NCBI GenBank assembly: GCA_016716385.1
Contig: JADJWL010000001.1
Coordinates: 1-24,067 of the forward strand
Reading direction: 5' to 3'
Source of the DNA: Bryobacterales bacterium
Lineage (GTDB): Bacteria; Acidobacteriota; Terriglobia; Bryobacterales; Bryobacteraceae
Length of the DNA: 24,067 nt
The notes beneath the pieces were generated by a model. It was not told where the DNA came from. It saw only the letters and a list, made by a program, of their open reading frames with translations, and did not search any database. Below, piece after piece: positions 6,812 to 14,859 of the stretch; position 1 is the stretch's first letter; every line of letters starts with the position of its first letter. A program made the translations under genes and the position numbers.

Positions 6812-7423
6812 ATGAAGCACCCTGCGTCGCTCTTCGCCGCTGCCCTGTTCGCGGTATCCGCCTGGGCACAACCGTTTCCGGTGCTAACCGGCCCGTTCGG
6901 CCAAGTCAAGGACTTTTTGCGGCTGTCGGACTCCCAGCTTCAGGTCATCGTGGAGCAGAACGGCGAGTTCGGCCGTTGGGCCTCGGACAAGCAGGGCCGG
7001 ATCTGGCAGGTACAACGGGAGATCGCCGAAGAGACTCGTCGCGAGCCGCTGGATCCCGGAGCGCTCGGGATCCGCTACGCCGAAATCGAGGCGATTTGCC
7101 GGGAAGCGCGAACCAAGTCAGCCGAACTGGTGGCGCGCAATGGGGCGGTCCTGAACGAGGACCAGAAGGCGAGACTCGGGATCCTCGAAGAGGCGATGAA
7201 ACTCGCGCCGGTGATCCTGGAGGGGCAGCGCGTGCACTTGCTGAACGGATCCGGCCCTGTGCCAGCGGGCATCGCAGGACCGGCGACGGCAGGCTTCGCC
7301 GTGGCGCCGCTGGCTGGATGCGCGGTCCCTGCGCAGATTATCCCGGCGGGCCGGATCATCCGCGAGCCAATCCCCGGGAACCCGGGCGCGCGATGGTTCG
7401 ACACGCCCGTGTTCATCCCGTAG
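6812..7423 (+). CDS. Periplasmic Spy/CpxP-like (LTxxQ) protein
   Basis: A 203-residue protein with a signal peptide (SLFAAALFAVSAWA, cleavage before QPFP). Residues of about 30-125 are helical and charged, with two motifs of the Spy/CpxP family: LRLSDSQLQVI and, about 90 residues later, LNEDQKARL, each an LTxxQ-like turn between helices. The family comprises periplasmic chaperone-like proteins that respond to envelope stress or metal. The C-terminal 60 residues are rich in Gly, Pro and Ala and probably disordered. The gene is divergent from the dCache sensor across a 145-bp region with an operator-like dyad, so the two may be co-regulated. A GTG at 6797 is an alternative start, but the ATG gives the better signal peptide. 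Confidence 0.65.
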   Translation: MKHPASLFAAALFAVSAWAQPFPVLTGPFGQVKDFLRLSDSQLQVIVEQNGEFGRWASDKQGRIWQVQREIAEETRREPLDPGALGIRYAEIEAICREARTKSAELVARNGAVLNEDQKARLGILEEAMKLAPVILEGQRVHLLNGSGPVPAGIAGPATAGFAVAPLAGCAVPAQIIPAGRIIREPIPGNPGARWFDTPVFIP

Positions 7424-7435
7424 CCGGCGAGGCGC

Positions 7436-9196
7436 CTATTCCCACTCGATCGTGCCGGGCGGCTTGTGGGTGAGGTCCAGCAGGACTGCCGCAACACCCC
7501 TGACAGCCAGCAACTCCGCCGCCATGGCGGCGCGGAGGGAGTCCGGGAGCACGACAGCTTCCGCCGTCATTCCGTCGACCGAATGGACCGGACGGAGAAC
7601 GACCGAGTCCGGGGCGTCGGCGGTTCCAAGTGGAATCAGGATGACCGGGAACTGCCAGACCCGGGTCTCGAATCCCGACTGGTGAGAGAGCCGCCGGACA
7701 ATCGCATCGGCACGGCGCAGCGTCGCGAGGCGGGCGGCGGTGAGGCCCGAAGGCCGGACCGACAGCGCGTCGACCGGCGCGTTCCCTCCCAGGCACGCTG
7801 TTACGCGATTGACGTCATGCCGCCGGTTGATGACCTCCGTTGCCTCTCTCGGCCCCCCGGCCGTCAGGATGAGTACGGGCTTGTAGGAACGTGAATCCCC
7901 CTGGACCCCAACCGAATTGACGGGCACCACCCACCCGTCGGCGTCGCGGACCATGGAGGCTCCGGATTCCACGCAGAGGCAGCGGATGGCCAAGCCCGGA
8001 CCTGGGAACGGATGTCGCTCCAACAGCGTATCCGGCACGTTCAATTGACGTCCGATCGCCCGGACTTCATCCTTGTAGAACTGCGCCAGGGGTTCGACAA
8101 CGCGGCCCTCTTCGAGCAACTTCTGGATTCCCGCCACCCGATTGTGGTGCGTCTTGATCGTGGCCGCCTTGGCCGTGCCGCCGGATTCGATCGTATCGGG
8201 ATAGATTGTTCCCTGCCCCAGCACCCAGTGGCCGTCCAGCAGGTGGCGCGTTTCGATGATCCGTTCCTGCAGCGCGACAAACTGCTCGCCGATGATGTGC
8301 CGCTTCTGCTCGGGGTCGCTCGCGCCCTGGAGCGCGCCCAGGAACTCCTCGCACGCCATTTCGATGGCCAGCGTTCCCTCGGCGTGGAGCGAGTCGAAGG
8401 TGTGGCGGACGAAATCCGTCTCGCCCTCGCGCATCAGACCGGTGTCGACGTAGACGCCGCGCACGCGTTCAGCGCCCAGGGCGCGAAGGCACAGCGTATA
8501 GGCCACGGTGGAGTCGACGCCGCCGCTCACGAAGAAGAACACGTTGCGGTCCCCGACGGAGCGCCGGATCTGCTCCTCGAGGGCCTCGATGCTGTGCACG
8601 GGATCCCAGTCGCGGGGCGCGCGGCAGATATCCAGCACAAAATTCGACAGGATGCGCTGGCCGTGCGGCGTGTGGACGACCTCGGGGTGAAACTGCACGC
8701 CGTACAGCCTGCGCGCGGGGTCGGCGATGGCGCTGTACGGGCAGGATGCCGTTTCCGCGACGCGCCGGAAACCCTCCGGCATCGCGGTGACGAGGTCGCG
8801 GTGACTCATCCAGACCTGCTGACCTGGCGGTGTGCCGGCGAGCAGCGCGGAATCCTCAAGAGTACGCAATTCGGCCAGGCCGAACTCGCCACGCTCCCCC
8901 TTCTGCACTGTGCCGCCGCAATGGTGCGCGATCAACTGCAGGCCGTAGCAGATACCCAGAACGGGGATGCCGGCCGACAGAATCGCCGGGTCGATCGACG
9001 GGCTGTCCGCGTCGTAGACACTGGCTGGACCGCCCGAGATCACGATGCCATGGCGGCCCGCGAACTCGTTTGCCGGGGTGTCGCTGGCGCGCACTTCCGC
9101 CTCGACTCCCAACTCACGAATTTTTCGCGCAATCAGATGGCAGTATTGGCCGCCCGCGTCGAGGACGCTGATGGCGGCGGTAGCAGATGCGGACAT
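7436..9196 (-). CDS. guaA: GMP synthase (glutamine-hydrolysing), long eukaryote-like form
   Basis: A 586-residue enzyme that makes GMP from XMP, ATP and glutamine in the cytoplasm. The glutaminase domain (1-190) has nucleophile C83 in GICYGLQ and the H170/E172 pair in VQFHPEV. The ATP pyrophosphatase domain begins with the P-loop SGGVDST (224-230), and HPFPGPGLAIR leads into the XMP-binding/dimerisation domain ending KPPGTIEWE. Bacterial GuaA is usually 510-525 residues. Here about 60 extra residues fall in the C-terminal domain, and VGVQGDSRSY comes before the RRADAIVRRL helix, the order I recall from the human enzyme and opposite to E. coli. LDAGGQY and IKTHHN are also human-like. It starts 8 bp after the S41 protease gene, with no clear ribosome binding site, so it is probably in its operon. 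No purine riboswitch is seen. Confidence 0.95.
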   Translation of the reverse strand: MSASATAAISVLDAGGQYCHLIARKIRELGVEAEVRASDTPANEFAGRHGIVISGGPASVYDADSPSIDPAILSAGIPVLGICYGLQLIAHHCGGTVQKGERGEFGLAELRTLEDSALLAGTPPGQQVWMSHRDLVTAMPEGFRRVAETASCPYSAIADPARRLYGVQFHPEVVHTPHGQRILSNFVLDICRAPRDWDPVHSIEALEEQIRRSVGDRNVFFFVSGGVDSTVAYTLCLRALGAERVRGVYVDTGLMREGETDFVRHTFDSLHAEGTLAIEMACEEFLGALQGASDPEQKRHIIGEQFVALQERIIETRHLLDGHWVLGQGTIYPDTIESGGTAKAATIKTHHNRVAGIQKLLEEGRVVEPLAQFYKDEVRAIGRQLNVPDTLLERHPFPGPGLAIRCLCVESGASMVRDADGWVVPVNSVGVQGDSRSYKPVLILTAGGPREATEVINRRHDVNRVTACLGGNAPVDALSVRPSGLTAARLATLRRADAIVRRLSHQSGFETRVWQFPVILIPLGTADAPDSVVLRPVHSVDGMTAEAVVLPDSLRAAMAAELLAVRGVAAVLLDLTHKPPGTIEWE

Positions 9197-9204
9197 GCGC
9201 GCGG

Positions 9205-10791
9205 CTACGGCGCCGCCGTCCGCTGTGCGACGATGCGCTTGGCGTTCTCAAGCAAGGCCTTGGCCTTGGGGATGGCATCGATCGCCACATCGACAATCGG
9301 GTCGGTTTCCACTTCAATGCGGCGCGCGTCTTCGACGCCGAAGGCCGAGACGGCCATTTCGCGCAGCAGACCACGGCGAACCCAGTCGAGATTCTCCGTG
9401 AACTCAGCCTCGGTGAACTCCACCTTTTCCTGGTGAAGATACTGGCGGAACTTCTCGATCAGGGCATCGTCGGGGCGCCAGGTCTTGGTGATCTTCACGT
9501 CGTTCTCGCCGAAGTAGCGGGTCGTGAAGTTGAAAAAGGTGTACCGCCCCAAACGCATCTGGAACTGGTTGAACTTGGGCGTCTCGTACTTCTCGTCGGG
9601 CGAGATGCCACCGCCGCCGTAGACGGTGCGGCCGCTGTCGGTCATCTTCACGTCGAGCGGATTCTTCTCTTCGAGGTTCTTGTGGTTGTAGTAGTCGAAG
9701 AACGAGGTGTTCGAATAGTCGCGCTGGATCAGACGGCCGCTCGGCGTGTAGTACTTGGCGGTGGTCAGTGCCAGCCCCGTATTCTCCAGAAGCGGGTAGA
9801 CGGTTTGGACCAAACCCTTGCCGAAGGTGTTCTCGCCGAGGATCCAGCCGCGGTCGTGATCCTGCAGCGCGCCAGCCACGATCTCAGCAGCCGAAGCCGA
9901 GTACCGGTTCACCAGCACGACGATCGGGAACTCATAGCCACGGTTGCCGCGGCGGGCCACGTAAGGCTTCTCCGCCGAGGCGCGTCCCCGGTGCGACACG
10001 ATTACCTGATCCTTGGCCAGGAACTTGTCCGCTACCGCGACGCCTTCGTTGAGCAGACCGCCGGGGTTGTCGCGGAGGTCGAGCACGAGCGCCTGAATGC
10101 TGTCGAAGCCCAGCCGCCGCAGGTTTTCTTCAAGTTCGGTGCTGGTGGTTTCGTTGAACGAATCGATCTCGATGTAGGCAACGCCCGGCCTGACCCAGAA
10201 GCCGTCCTGGACGCTCTTGCGCGAGATTTCGTCGCGGGTCACGAGAAAGGTGATCGGCTCGCGGCTGCCCTCGCGCTCTACGACGATCTCCACCTGCGTG
10301 CCACGCGGGCCCTTCAGCAGGTCCGCCACTTCGGTCGTGTTCAGGTTGTCGGTCGGTTTGCCATTCACCGTCATGATCACGTCACCCGGCCGGATGCCCG
10401 CTTTGTAGGCGGGCGAACCCGTGAACGGGGCGATGACGATCGTCTTATGGTTGCGCGGCGCGACGGTCATGCCGACGCCGAAGTAGTGACCCTTCTGGTC
10501 CTCGCGGAGCAGTTGGAAGTCCCGCGGATCAAAGAAGTTCGAGTGCGGATCGAGCGTCCGCAGCATGCCCGGGATGGCGCCCTTGTACACCGTCTTCCCG
10601 GGATCTAGCGGATCGGCGAAATTCTGCTCGACCGCGTTGTAGATCCGGGTGAACGTCTTGAGGCTGGCTTTGATCTCATCCTCGCTGGCCGCGGCGGCGA
10701 CTTCCACCCGCGGGCCGTAAACACCCCCGACCAGCGAGCAAACCGCGATGATCAGGGGGACAATCAGGAACGAGCGCTTCTTTCTCGCCAT
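9205..10791 (-). CDS. C-terminal processing protease, S41 family, with PDZ domain
   Basis: A 528-residue protein. Residues of about 8-26 form a signal anchor (FLIVPLIIAVCSLVGGVYG) that places the protease outside the cytoplasmic membrane. The PDZ domain spans about 105-172 (SPAYKAGIRPGDVIMTVNG). The S41 core spans about 195-350, with ALVLDLRDNPGGLL, catalytic S300 in NRYSASAAEIVAGAL and the partner K325 in GENTFGKGLVQ, so the Ser-Lys dyad is intact. The last 150 residues are not recognised. Such proteases trim C-termini of envelope proteins. AAGGTG about 6 nt before the ATG at 10789-10791 supports this start over the longer open frame. It is followed 8 bp later by guaA and lies 89 bp after isocitrate dehydrogenase. 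Confidence 0.92.
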   Translation of the reverse strand: MARKKRSFLIVPLIIAVCSLVGGVYGPRVEVAAAASEDEIKASLKTFTRIYNAVEQNFADPLDPGKTVYKGAIPGMLRTLDPHSNFFDPRDFQLLREDQKGHYFGVGMTVAPRNHKTIVIAPFTGSPAYKAGIRPGDVIMTVNGKPTDNLNTTEVADLLKGPRGTQVEIVVEREGSREPITFLVTRDEISRKSVQDGFWVRPGVAYIEIDSFNETTSTELEENLRRLGFDSIQALVLDLRDNPGGLLNEGVAVADKFLAKDQVIVSHRGRASAEKPYVARRGNRGYEFPIVVLVNRYSASAAEIVAGALQDHDRGWILGENTFGKGLVQTVYPLLENTGLALTTAKYYTPSGRLIQRDYSNTSFFDYYNHKNLEEKNPLDVKMTDSGRTVYGGGGISPDEKYETPKFNQFQMRLGRYTFFNFTTRYFGENDVKITKTWRPDDALIEKFRQYLHQEKVEFTEAEFTENLDWVRRGLLREMAVSAFGVEDARRIEVETDPIVDVAIDAIPKAKALLENAKRIVAQRTAAP

Positions 10792-10809
10792 CCAGGACAC
10801 CTTTTCGGT

Positions 10810-10815
10810 AGTATA
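10810..10815 (-). promoter_or_regulatory. -10 box TATACT upstream of the S41 protease gene
   Basis: On the reverse strand TATACT ends about 18 nt before the ATG, leaving a short leader that contains the AAGGTG ribosome binding site. No good -35 box is visible. It would allow the protease and guaA to be transcribed separately from isocitrate dehydrogenase. Confidence 0.4.
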
Positions 10816-10880
10816 ACGCCAATCCGCGGAAGACACGCCCCCGCCAGCCTGCTCATTGGACGCGTGCGGGACGTCCTGTG

Positions 10881-11888
10881 TTACGAAAGGTTCGCACACA
10901 CGGCATCGGTGAACTCACTTGTCGACGCCGAGCCGCCCACATCGCCGGTCAGATGCTTCCCTTCGGCGTACACGGCCTCAAGCGCGTTCTTCACCCGCAC
11001 CGAAGCTTCGCGCTCCCCGATGTGCGCCAGCATCAGGCTCGCCGACTGGATCAGCGCGGTCGGGTTGGCAACGCCTTTGCCGGCGATGTCCGGCGCCGTC
11101 CCGTGCACTGCTTCGAACACCGCCTGACGCGCGCCGAGGTTGGCTCCGGGAACGATTCCCAGGCCGCCGACCAGTCCAGCCGCCAGATCGGACACGATGT
11201 CGCCGTAAAGGTTCGGCAGAACGAGGCAATCGAACTGTTCCGGATGCATCACAAGCTGCATGCAGGCGTTATCCACGATCAGCTCGGTGTACTGAATCGA
11301 CGGATAGCGTTCGGCGACTTCCCGGCAGCAGCGCAGGAACAGGCCGTCGCTCATCTTCATGATGTTCGCCTTGTGGATGGCGGTCACCTTCTTCCGGTTC
11401 TCGCGCTGGCAGTAAGCGAACGCCGCCTCGGCGATGCGCAAAGATGCCTGCCGGGTGATGATCTTGATGCTCTCCACCACACCCGGGACCACCTCGTGCT
11501 CCAGGCCGGAGTACAGGTCCTCGGTGTTCTCCCGGAAGATCACCATGTCGATGTGGGTATCGTTAAACCGGCTAACGGTTCCGGGGAGCATCCGGATCGG
11601 GCGGAAGTTCACGTACAGATCCAGTTTCTTGCGCAACGCCACGTTGACGCTCGGGTGGCCGCCGCCGACTGGGGTCGCGGTGGGGCCCTTCAAGCCGACT
11701 CCGGTCCGCTCCAGCGACTCGACAACCTTCGGTGGCAGGACCTGTCCAAAATCAGCAAGCGCGGAAGCACCGGCCTCCACGACCTCCCAATCCACTTGAA
11801 TCCCGGCCGCCTCGATGACGCGCACGGTCGCCGCCGACACCTCCGGACCGATCCCGTCACCGGGGATAAGAGTGATCTGATAAGCCAT
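10881..11888 (-). CDS. icd: NAD-type isocitrate dehydrogenase
   Basis: A 335-residue member of the beta-decarboxylating dehydrogenase family. LIPGDGIGPEV (about 7-17) is the N-terminal signature. RENTEDLYSGLEHEV binds substrate and coenzyme and is characteristic of the short, mitochondrial-type isocitrate dehydrogenases, not isopropylmalate dehydrogenase. HKANIMKMSDGLFL supplies the catalytic lysine region, and DNACMQLV plus NLYGDIVSDLAAGL carry the metal-binding aspartates. It converts isocitrate to 2-oxoglutarate in the TCA cycle. Cofactor choice cannot be settled by eye; family membership favours NAD. Homoisocitrate dehydrogenase is a less likely alternative. On the reverse strand a TACAAT box lies 8 nt before the ATG, with only GGAAGAGA between, so the leader is very short. 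KorAB, which uses its product, is 2 kb away. Confidence 0.88.
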   Translation of the reverse strand: MAYQITLIPGDGIGPEVSAATVRVIEAAGIQVDWEVVEAGASALADFGQVLPPKVVESLERTGVGLKGPTATPVGGGHPSVNVALRKKLDLYVNFRPIRMLPGTVSRFNDTHIDMVIFRENTEDLYSGLEHEVVPGVVESIKIITRQASLRIAEAAFAYCQRENRKKVTAIHKANIMKMSDGLFLRCCREVAERYPSIQYTELIVDNACMQLVMHPEQFDCLVLPNLYGDIVSDLAAGLVGGLGIVPGANLGARQAVFEAVHGTAPDIAGKGVANPTALIQSASLMLAHIGEREASVRVKNALEAVYAEGKHLTGDVGGSASTSEFTDAVCANLS

Positions 11889-11896
11889 TCTCTTCC

Positions 11897-11902
11897 ATTG
11901 TA
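11897..11902 (-). promoter_or_regulatory. -10 box TACAAT for isocitrate dehydrogenase
   Basis: TACAAT on the reverse strand is 8 nt upstream of the ATG at 11886-11888. The gap GGAAGAGA could serve as a weak ribosome binding site, but the transcript would begin inside it or at the ATG. Confidence 0.45.
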
Positions 11903-11940
11903 TTCCGGGGAGAGCGCGGCATGTCCGGCGGTCTCCGGTC

Positions 11941-11946
11941 TATAAT
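11941..11946 (+). promoter_or_regulatory. Consensus -10 box TATAAT, 6 nt before a GTG start
   Basis: TATAAT ends exactly 6 nt before the GTG at 11953. The same spacing at other genes in the window argues for the GTG, rather than the ATG at 11956, as the start of a leaderless mRNA. It is divergent from the isocitrate dehydrogenase promoter, with 38 bp between the two boxes. Confidence 0.55.
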
Positions 11947-11952
11947 TGCCGG

Positions 11953-13803
11953 GTGATGCGAAGCTCCCTGCTTCTTCCCCTGTTGCTGGCATTCCCAGTG
12001 TGGGCCGGCGAAGTGACGATCCCGGTGGATACCCCGATGACCCCGCCCGCCTGGGCCTTGCTCGAACGGGAGTTGTTGCGCGCCAACAGCCGGGCGGTCG
12101 AGGTCTATGCCGAGAACTACCTCGATTCCCGCGGCTATCTCCTTCATTACCCGCGCTGGGGAACCCTCGACGGCGCCGACGACGCCGCCGAGGCCTTCTA
12201 TAACTGGACCCTCCTGCACGCCCTTGGCGGTTCGGACAACGTCCTCGGGTTGTTCCGGAAAGGGCTCGAAGGCCATCTTCTCCAGTACAAGGAATTGAAG
12301 ACGTTCACCACCGACATCGCCAAGGACGGAGCCTACTACAAGGAGTTCCTCCCCATGTCGGACTGGTTCCACAACGGCGAGGGGCTTCGTGGTTTCGTCT
12401 TTCAGGGGCTGTCCGAGCCGGTGGACAAACTCTACGGCAGGCGCATGCGCCGCTATGCCGGCTTCTACATGAACGAGGACCCGGATGCCCCCAATTACGA
12501 TCCACAGCACAAGATCATCAAAAGCATCTGGACCGGCAGCAAGGGCCCGATGCTGCGGCGCGCCACCAAGGAAGACTGGGTGGGAGACCCCGCTTATGGA
12601 CGTTTCCATCTCCTCCATGGCGGCAAGGGGGCGCAGGAGACGGTCGACTTCGAAGAGTATTACCTCGAAATGCTGGAGCACTGCTCCGAGTACCTGGACA
12701 GCGTCGGCGATCACCCGCTGAACCTTGCAGCGACGAACCTGGCGCTGAACGCCTACATGCTCGGCCACGAGAAGAAGTACCGCGACTGGCTGCTCGAGTA
12801 CGTGGACGCGTGGAAGGAGCGCATCGCTTCAAACGGCGGCAACATCCCGACCAACATCGGTCTCGACGGCAAAGTCGGGGGCGAGTACGGCGGCAAGTGG
12901 TACAAGGGGACCTACGGCTGGAACTTCACGATCTGGTCGCCGGAATACCAGCAGATTGCCCACCGCAACACCTTCGACGCCGGTTCGTGGCCGGGCTTCA
13001 GCAACGCATTTCTCCTTACCGGCGATCCCGCCTACATCGCCGTGCTGCGCCGCCAGATGGACAACATCCACGCACAGAAGAAAATGGTGGACGGCAAAGA
13101 GATGGTGCCGCAGATGTATGGCGAGCACGACGGGCAGGTGGGGTGGTATCACTGGACGCCGAACATGTTCCACCACCGGCTGGCCGAGATTTACATGTGG
13201 TCCATGGACCGCGCCGACCTGGAACGGGTTCCCAAGACCGGATGGATCGGCTACCTCGAGGGGATGGACGACGCCTACCCCGAGACCGCCCTGCGCCGCG
13301 ACCTGGACCAGGTCAGGAAGCAGATCGAAGAGATCCACAACGACCCGACGTCGCCCGACACCCGTCTGGCCGACTGGGTCCAGATCCGCAACCCGGTGCA
13401 GACCAACGCCCTGACGAATCTCACGATGGGCTCCTACCTGACCGGCAACATCTGGACTCTGCACGCGCGCGTCCGCTACTTCGATCCGGCGCGGCGGCGC
13501 AGCGGACTGCCGGAAGACGTCGCGGCGCTGGTGGAGAAGCTGACGGCGGACTCCGTCACGCTGACCCTGGTCAATACGAGCCACACCGACGAGAGGCTGG
13601 TGGCCGTCCAGGCGGGCGGCTACGGCGAGCATCACTTCGATCGCGTCACGGTGAATGGCCGGACCACTGCGATCGACCACCCGTACGTGAACGTGCACCT
13701 GGCGCCAGGCGCCGGCGCGCGGTTCGAATTTTCGATGAAGCGCTACGCGCACCAGCCGACGCTGGCGCAGCCATGGGAACGCAGCCGGCTGGTGCGCAAA
13801 TAG
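11953..13803 (+). CDS. Large secreted protein of unknown function, probably an alpha/alpha-toroid
   Basis: A 616-residue protein. Residues 1-18 are a signal peptide (MMRSSLLLPLLLAFPVWA, cleavage before GEV). The body to about 520 is rich in aromatic residues and regularly spaced helices (AAEAFYNWTLLHALGGSD, NLAATNLALNAYMLGHEKKY, WPGFSNAFLLTGDPAYIAVL), the texture of alpha/alpha-barrel glycoside hydrolases, lyases and related enzymes. Conserved-looking polar patches are MSDWFHNGEG, YGEHDGQVGWYHWTPNMFHH and GKWYKGTYGWNF. The last 90 residues (DSVTLTLVNTSHTDERLVAVQAGGYGEH...) form a beta-sandwich-like domain, as in carbohydrate-active enzymes. I do not recognise a defined family or catalytic pair, so no substrate is proposed. 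It is monocistronic, divergent from isocitrate dehydrogenase and convergent with korB. Confidence 0.7.
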   Translation: MMRSSLLLPLLLAFPVWAGEVTIPVDTPMTPPAWALLERELLRANSRAVEVYAENYLDSRGYLLHYPRWGTLDGADDAAEAFYNWTLLHALGGSDNVLGLFRKGLEGHLLQYKELKTFTTDIAKDGAYYKEFLPMSDWFHNGEGLRGFVFQGLSEPVDKLYGRRMRRYAGFYMNEDPDAPNYDPQHKIIKSIWTGSKGPMLRRATKEDWVGDPAYGRFHLLHGGKGAQETVDFEEYYLEMLEHCSEYLDSVGDHPLNLAATNLALNAYMLGHEKKYRDWLLEYVDAWKERIASNGGNIPTNIGLDGKVGGEYGGKWYKGTYGWNFTIWSPEYQQIAHRNTFDAGSWPGFSNAFLLTGDPAYIAVLRRQMDNIHAQKKMVDGKEMVPQMYGEHDGQVGWYHWTPNMFHHRLAEIYMWSMDRADLERVPKTGWIGYLEGMDDAYPETALRRDLDQVRKQIEEIHNDPTSPDTRLADWVQIRNPVQTNALTNLTMGSYLTGNIWTLHARVRYFDPARRRSGLPEDVAALVEKLTADSVTLTLVNTSHTDERLVAVQAGGYGEHHFDRVTVNGRTTAIDHPYVNVHLAPGAGARFEFSMKRYAHQPTLAQPWERSRLVRK

Positions 13804-13815
13804 AACGGAGCTTCC

Positions 13816-14859
13816 TTAGCGCAGCTCCTCCATAACGGTCTCCAGCGCTTCGCGCGACGGGCGCACTCTCTCGGTTGGCAGGGTTGCCAGCGGCTCGTCG
13901 ACCATGTTGATCATGTCGAGCAGCGTCGGCTTCTGTGTGTTCACGTAGAGGACGCCCGTCACCACCTCGCCCGCCTCGGCGGCCTCGTGCAAGACGCGGA
14001 GGGCGCTCATCTTGTCGGTCGGGTCGTAGTCGCGCCCCAGCTTCTTGATCCGCAGCAGAGACCCGTCGTGCATGCGCACGTCGTGCGAAGACCCTTCGGG
14101 AATCTCCACCTGGATGTCTTCGAAATGCGGCACGAAGTCGAGTTCATGCAGCGGCTCGTCGTGCTCCTTGATGTAGCTGTAGCTCTTGGTGGAGCCTTCG
14201 TGGTCGTTGAACGTGGTGCACGGGGAAATGACGTCAATGATCGCCAGCCCGTTGTGCGCGATGGCCGCCTTCAGGATTGCGACCAACTGCCGCTTGTCGC
14301 CGGAGAAGGAGCGCGCCACGAAGGTCGCCCCCCATTCGAGCGCCAGGGCGCAGCAATCAAACGGCGGCAGGTCGTTGATCACGCCCGTCTTTAACTTGGA
14401 ACCGAGATCGGCCGTGGCGGAGAACTGGCCCTTGGTGAGCCCGTACACGCCGTTGTCCTCGATCACGTAGATGAACGGCAGGTTGCGGCGCAACAGGTGC
14501 ATGAACTGGCCGATGCCGATCGACGCGGTGTCGCCGTCGCCCGTGACGCCCAGTCCGATAATATTGCGGTTGGCCAGCACGGCGCCGGTCGCGAGTGCCG
14601 GCATGCGGCCGTGCACGCCGTTGAATCCATGCGCGAGGTTGAGAAAATACGCCGGCGACTTCGACGAGCACCCGATGCCGGAAAACTTCGAGACCATCCA
14701 CGGCTCGATGTTCATCTCGTAGAAGCACTCGACGAGGCGCTCGGAGATGGCGTTGTGGCCGCAGCCGGCGCACAGCGTCGTCTTTGATCCCTTATAGCTG
14801 AGAACCTCCAGGCCGAGCCGGTTGACTTTCTTCGGCGGAGGCGTCGCGGTCGTACTCAT
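13816..14859 (-). CDS. korB: 2-oxoglutarate:ferredoxin oxidoreductase, beta subunit
   Basis: A 347-residue subunit that binds thiamine pyrophosphate and the [4Fe-4S] cluster of the two-subunit enzyme converting 2-oxoglutarate and CoA to succinyl-CoA, CO2 and reduced ferredoxin. Cluster ligands visible are C30 and C33 (LCAGCGH), C64 (GIGCSS) and C214 (SPCTTFN). The thiamine motif is VTGDGDTASIG followed by EDNGVYGLTKGQ. The ATG overlaps the korA stop (ATGA at 14856-14859) and has AGGAGG 5-6 nt upstream inside korA, so the subunits are translated in step. Length is typical. Specificity for 2-oxoglutarate rather than pyruvate is inferred from subunit layout and the nearby isocitrate dehydrogenase. 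Confidence 0.93.
   Translation of the reverse strand: MSTTATPPPKKVNRLGLEVLSYKGSKTTLCAGCGHNAISERLVECFYEMNIEPWMVSKFSGIGCSSKSPAYFLNLAHGFNGVHGRMPALATGAVLANRNIIGLGVTGDGDTASIGIGQFMHLLRRNLPFIYVIEDNGVYGLTKGQFSATADLGSKLKTGVINDLPPFDCCALALEWGATFVARSFSGDKRQLVAILKAAIAHNGLAIIDVISPCTTFNDHEGSTKSYSYIKEHDEPLHELDFVPHFEDIQVEIPEGSSHDVRMHDGSLLRIKKLGRDYDPTDKMSALRVLHEAAEAGEVVTGVLYVNTQKPTLLDMINMVDEPLATLPTERVRPSREALETVMEELR

Noticed and set aside
8012..10608. Long plus-strand open frames of 474 and 473 codons opposite guaA and the S41 protease
   Set aside because: They are shadows of high-GC genes on the minus strand; their translations show no domain and skewed composition, while the minus-strand proteins have full active sites.
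12810..13835. Plus-strand 341-codon and minus-strand 307-codon frames within the secreted-protein gene
   Set aside because: Alternate frames of a GC-rich gene; the main frame has a signal peptide, a promoter and protein-like composition.
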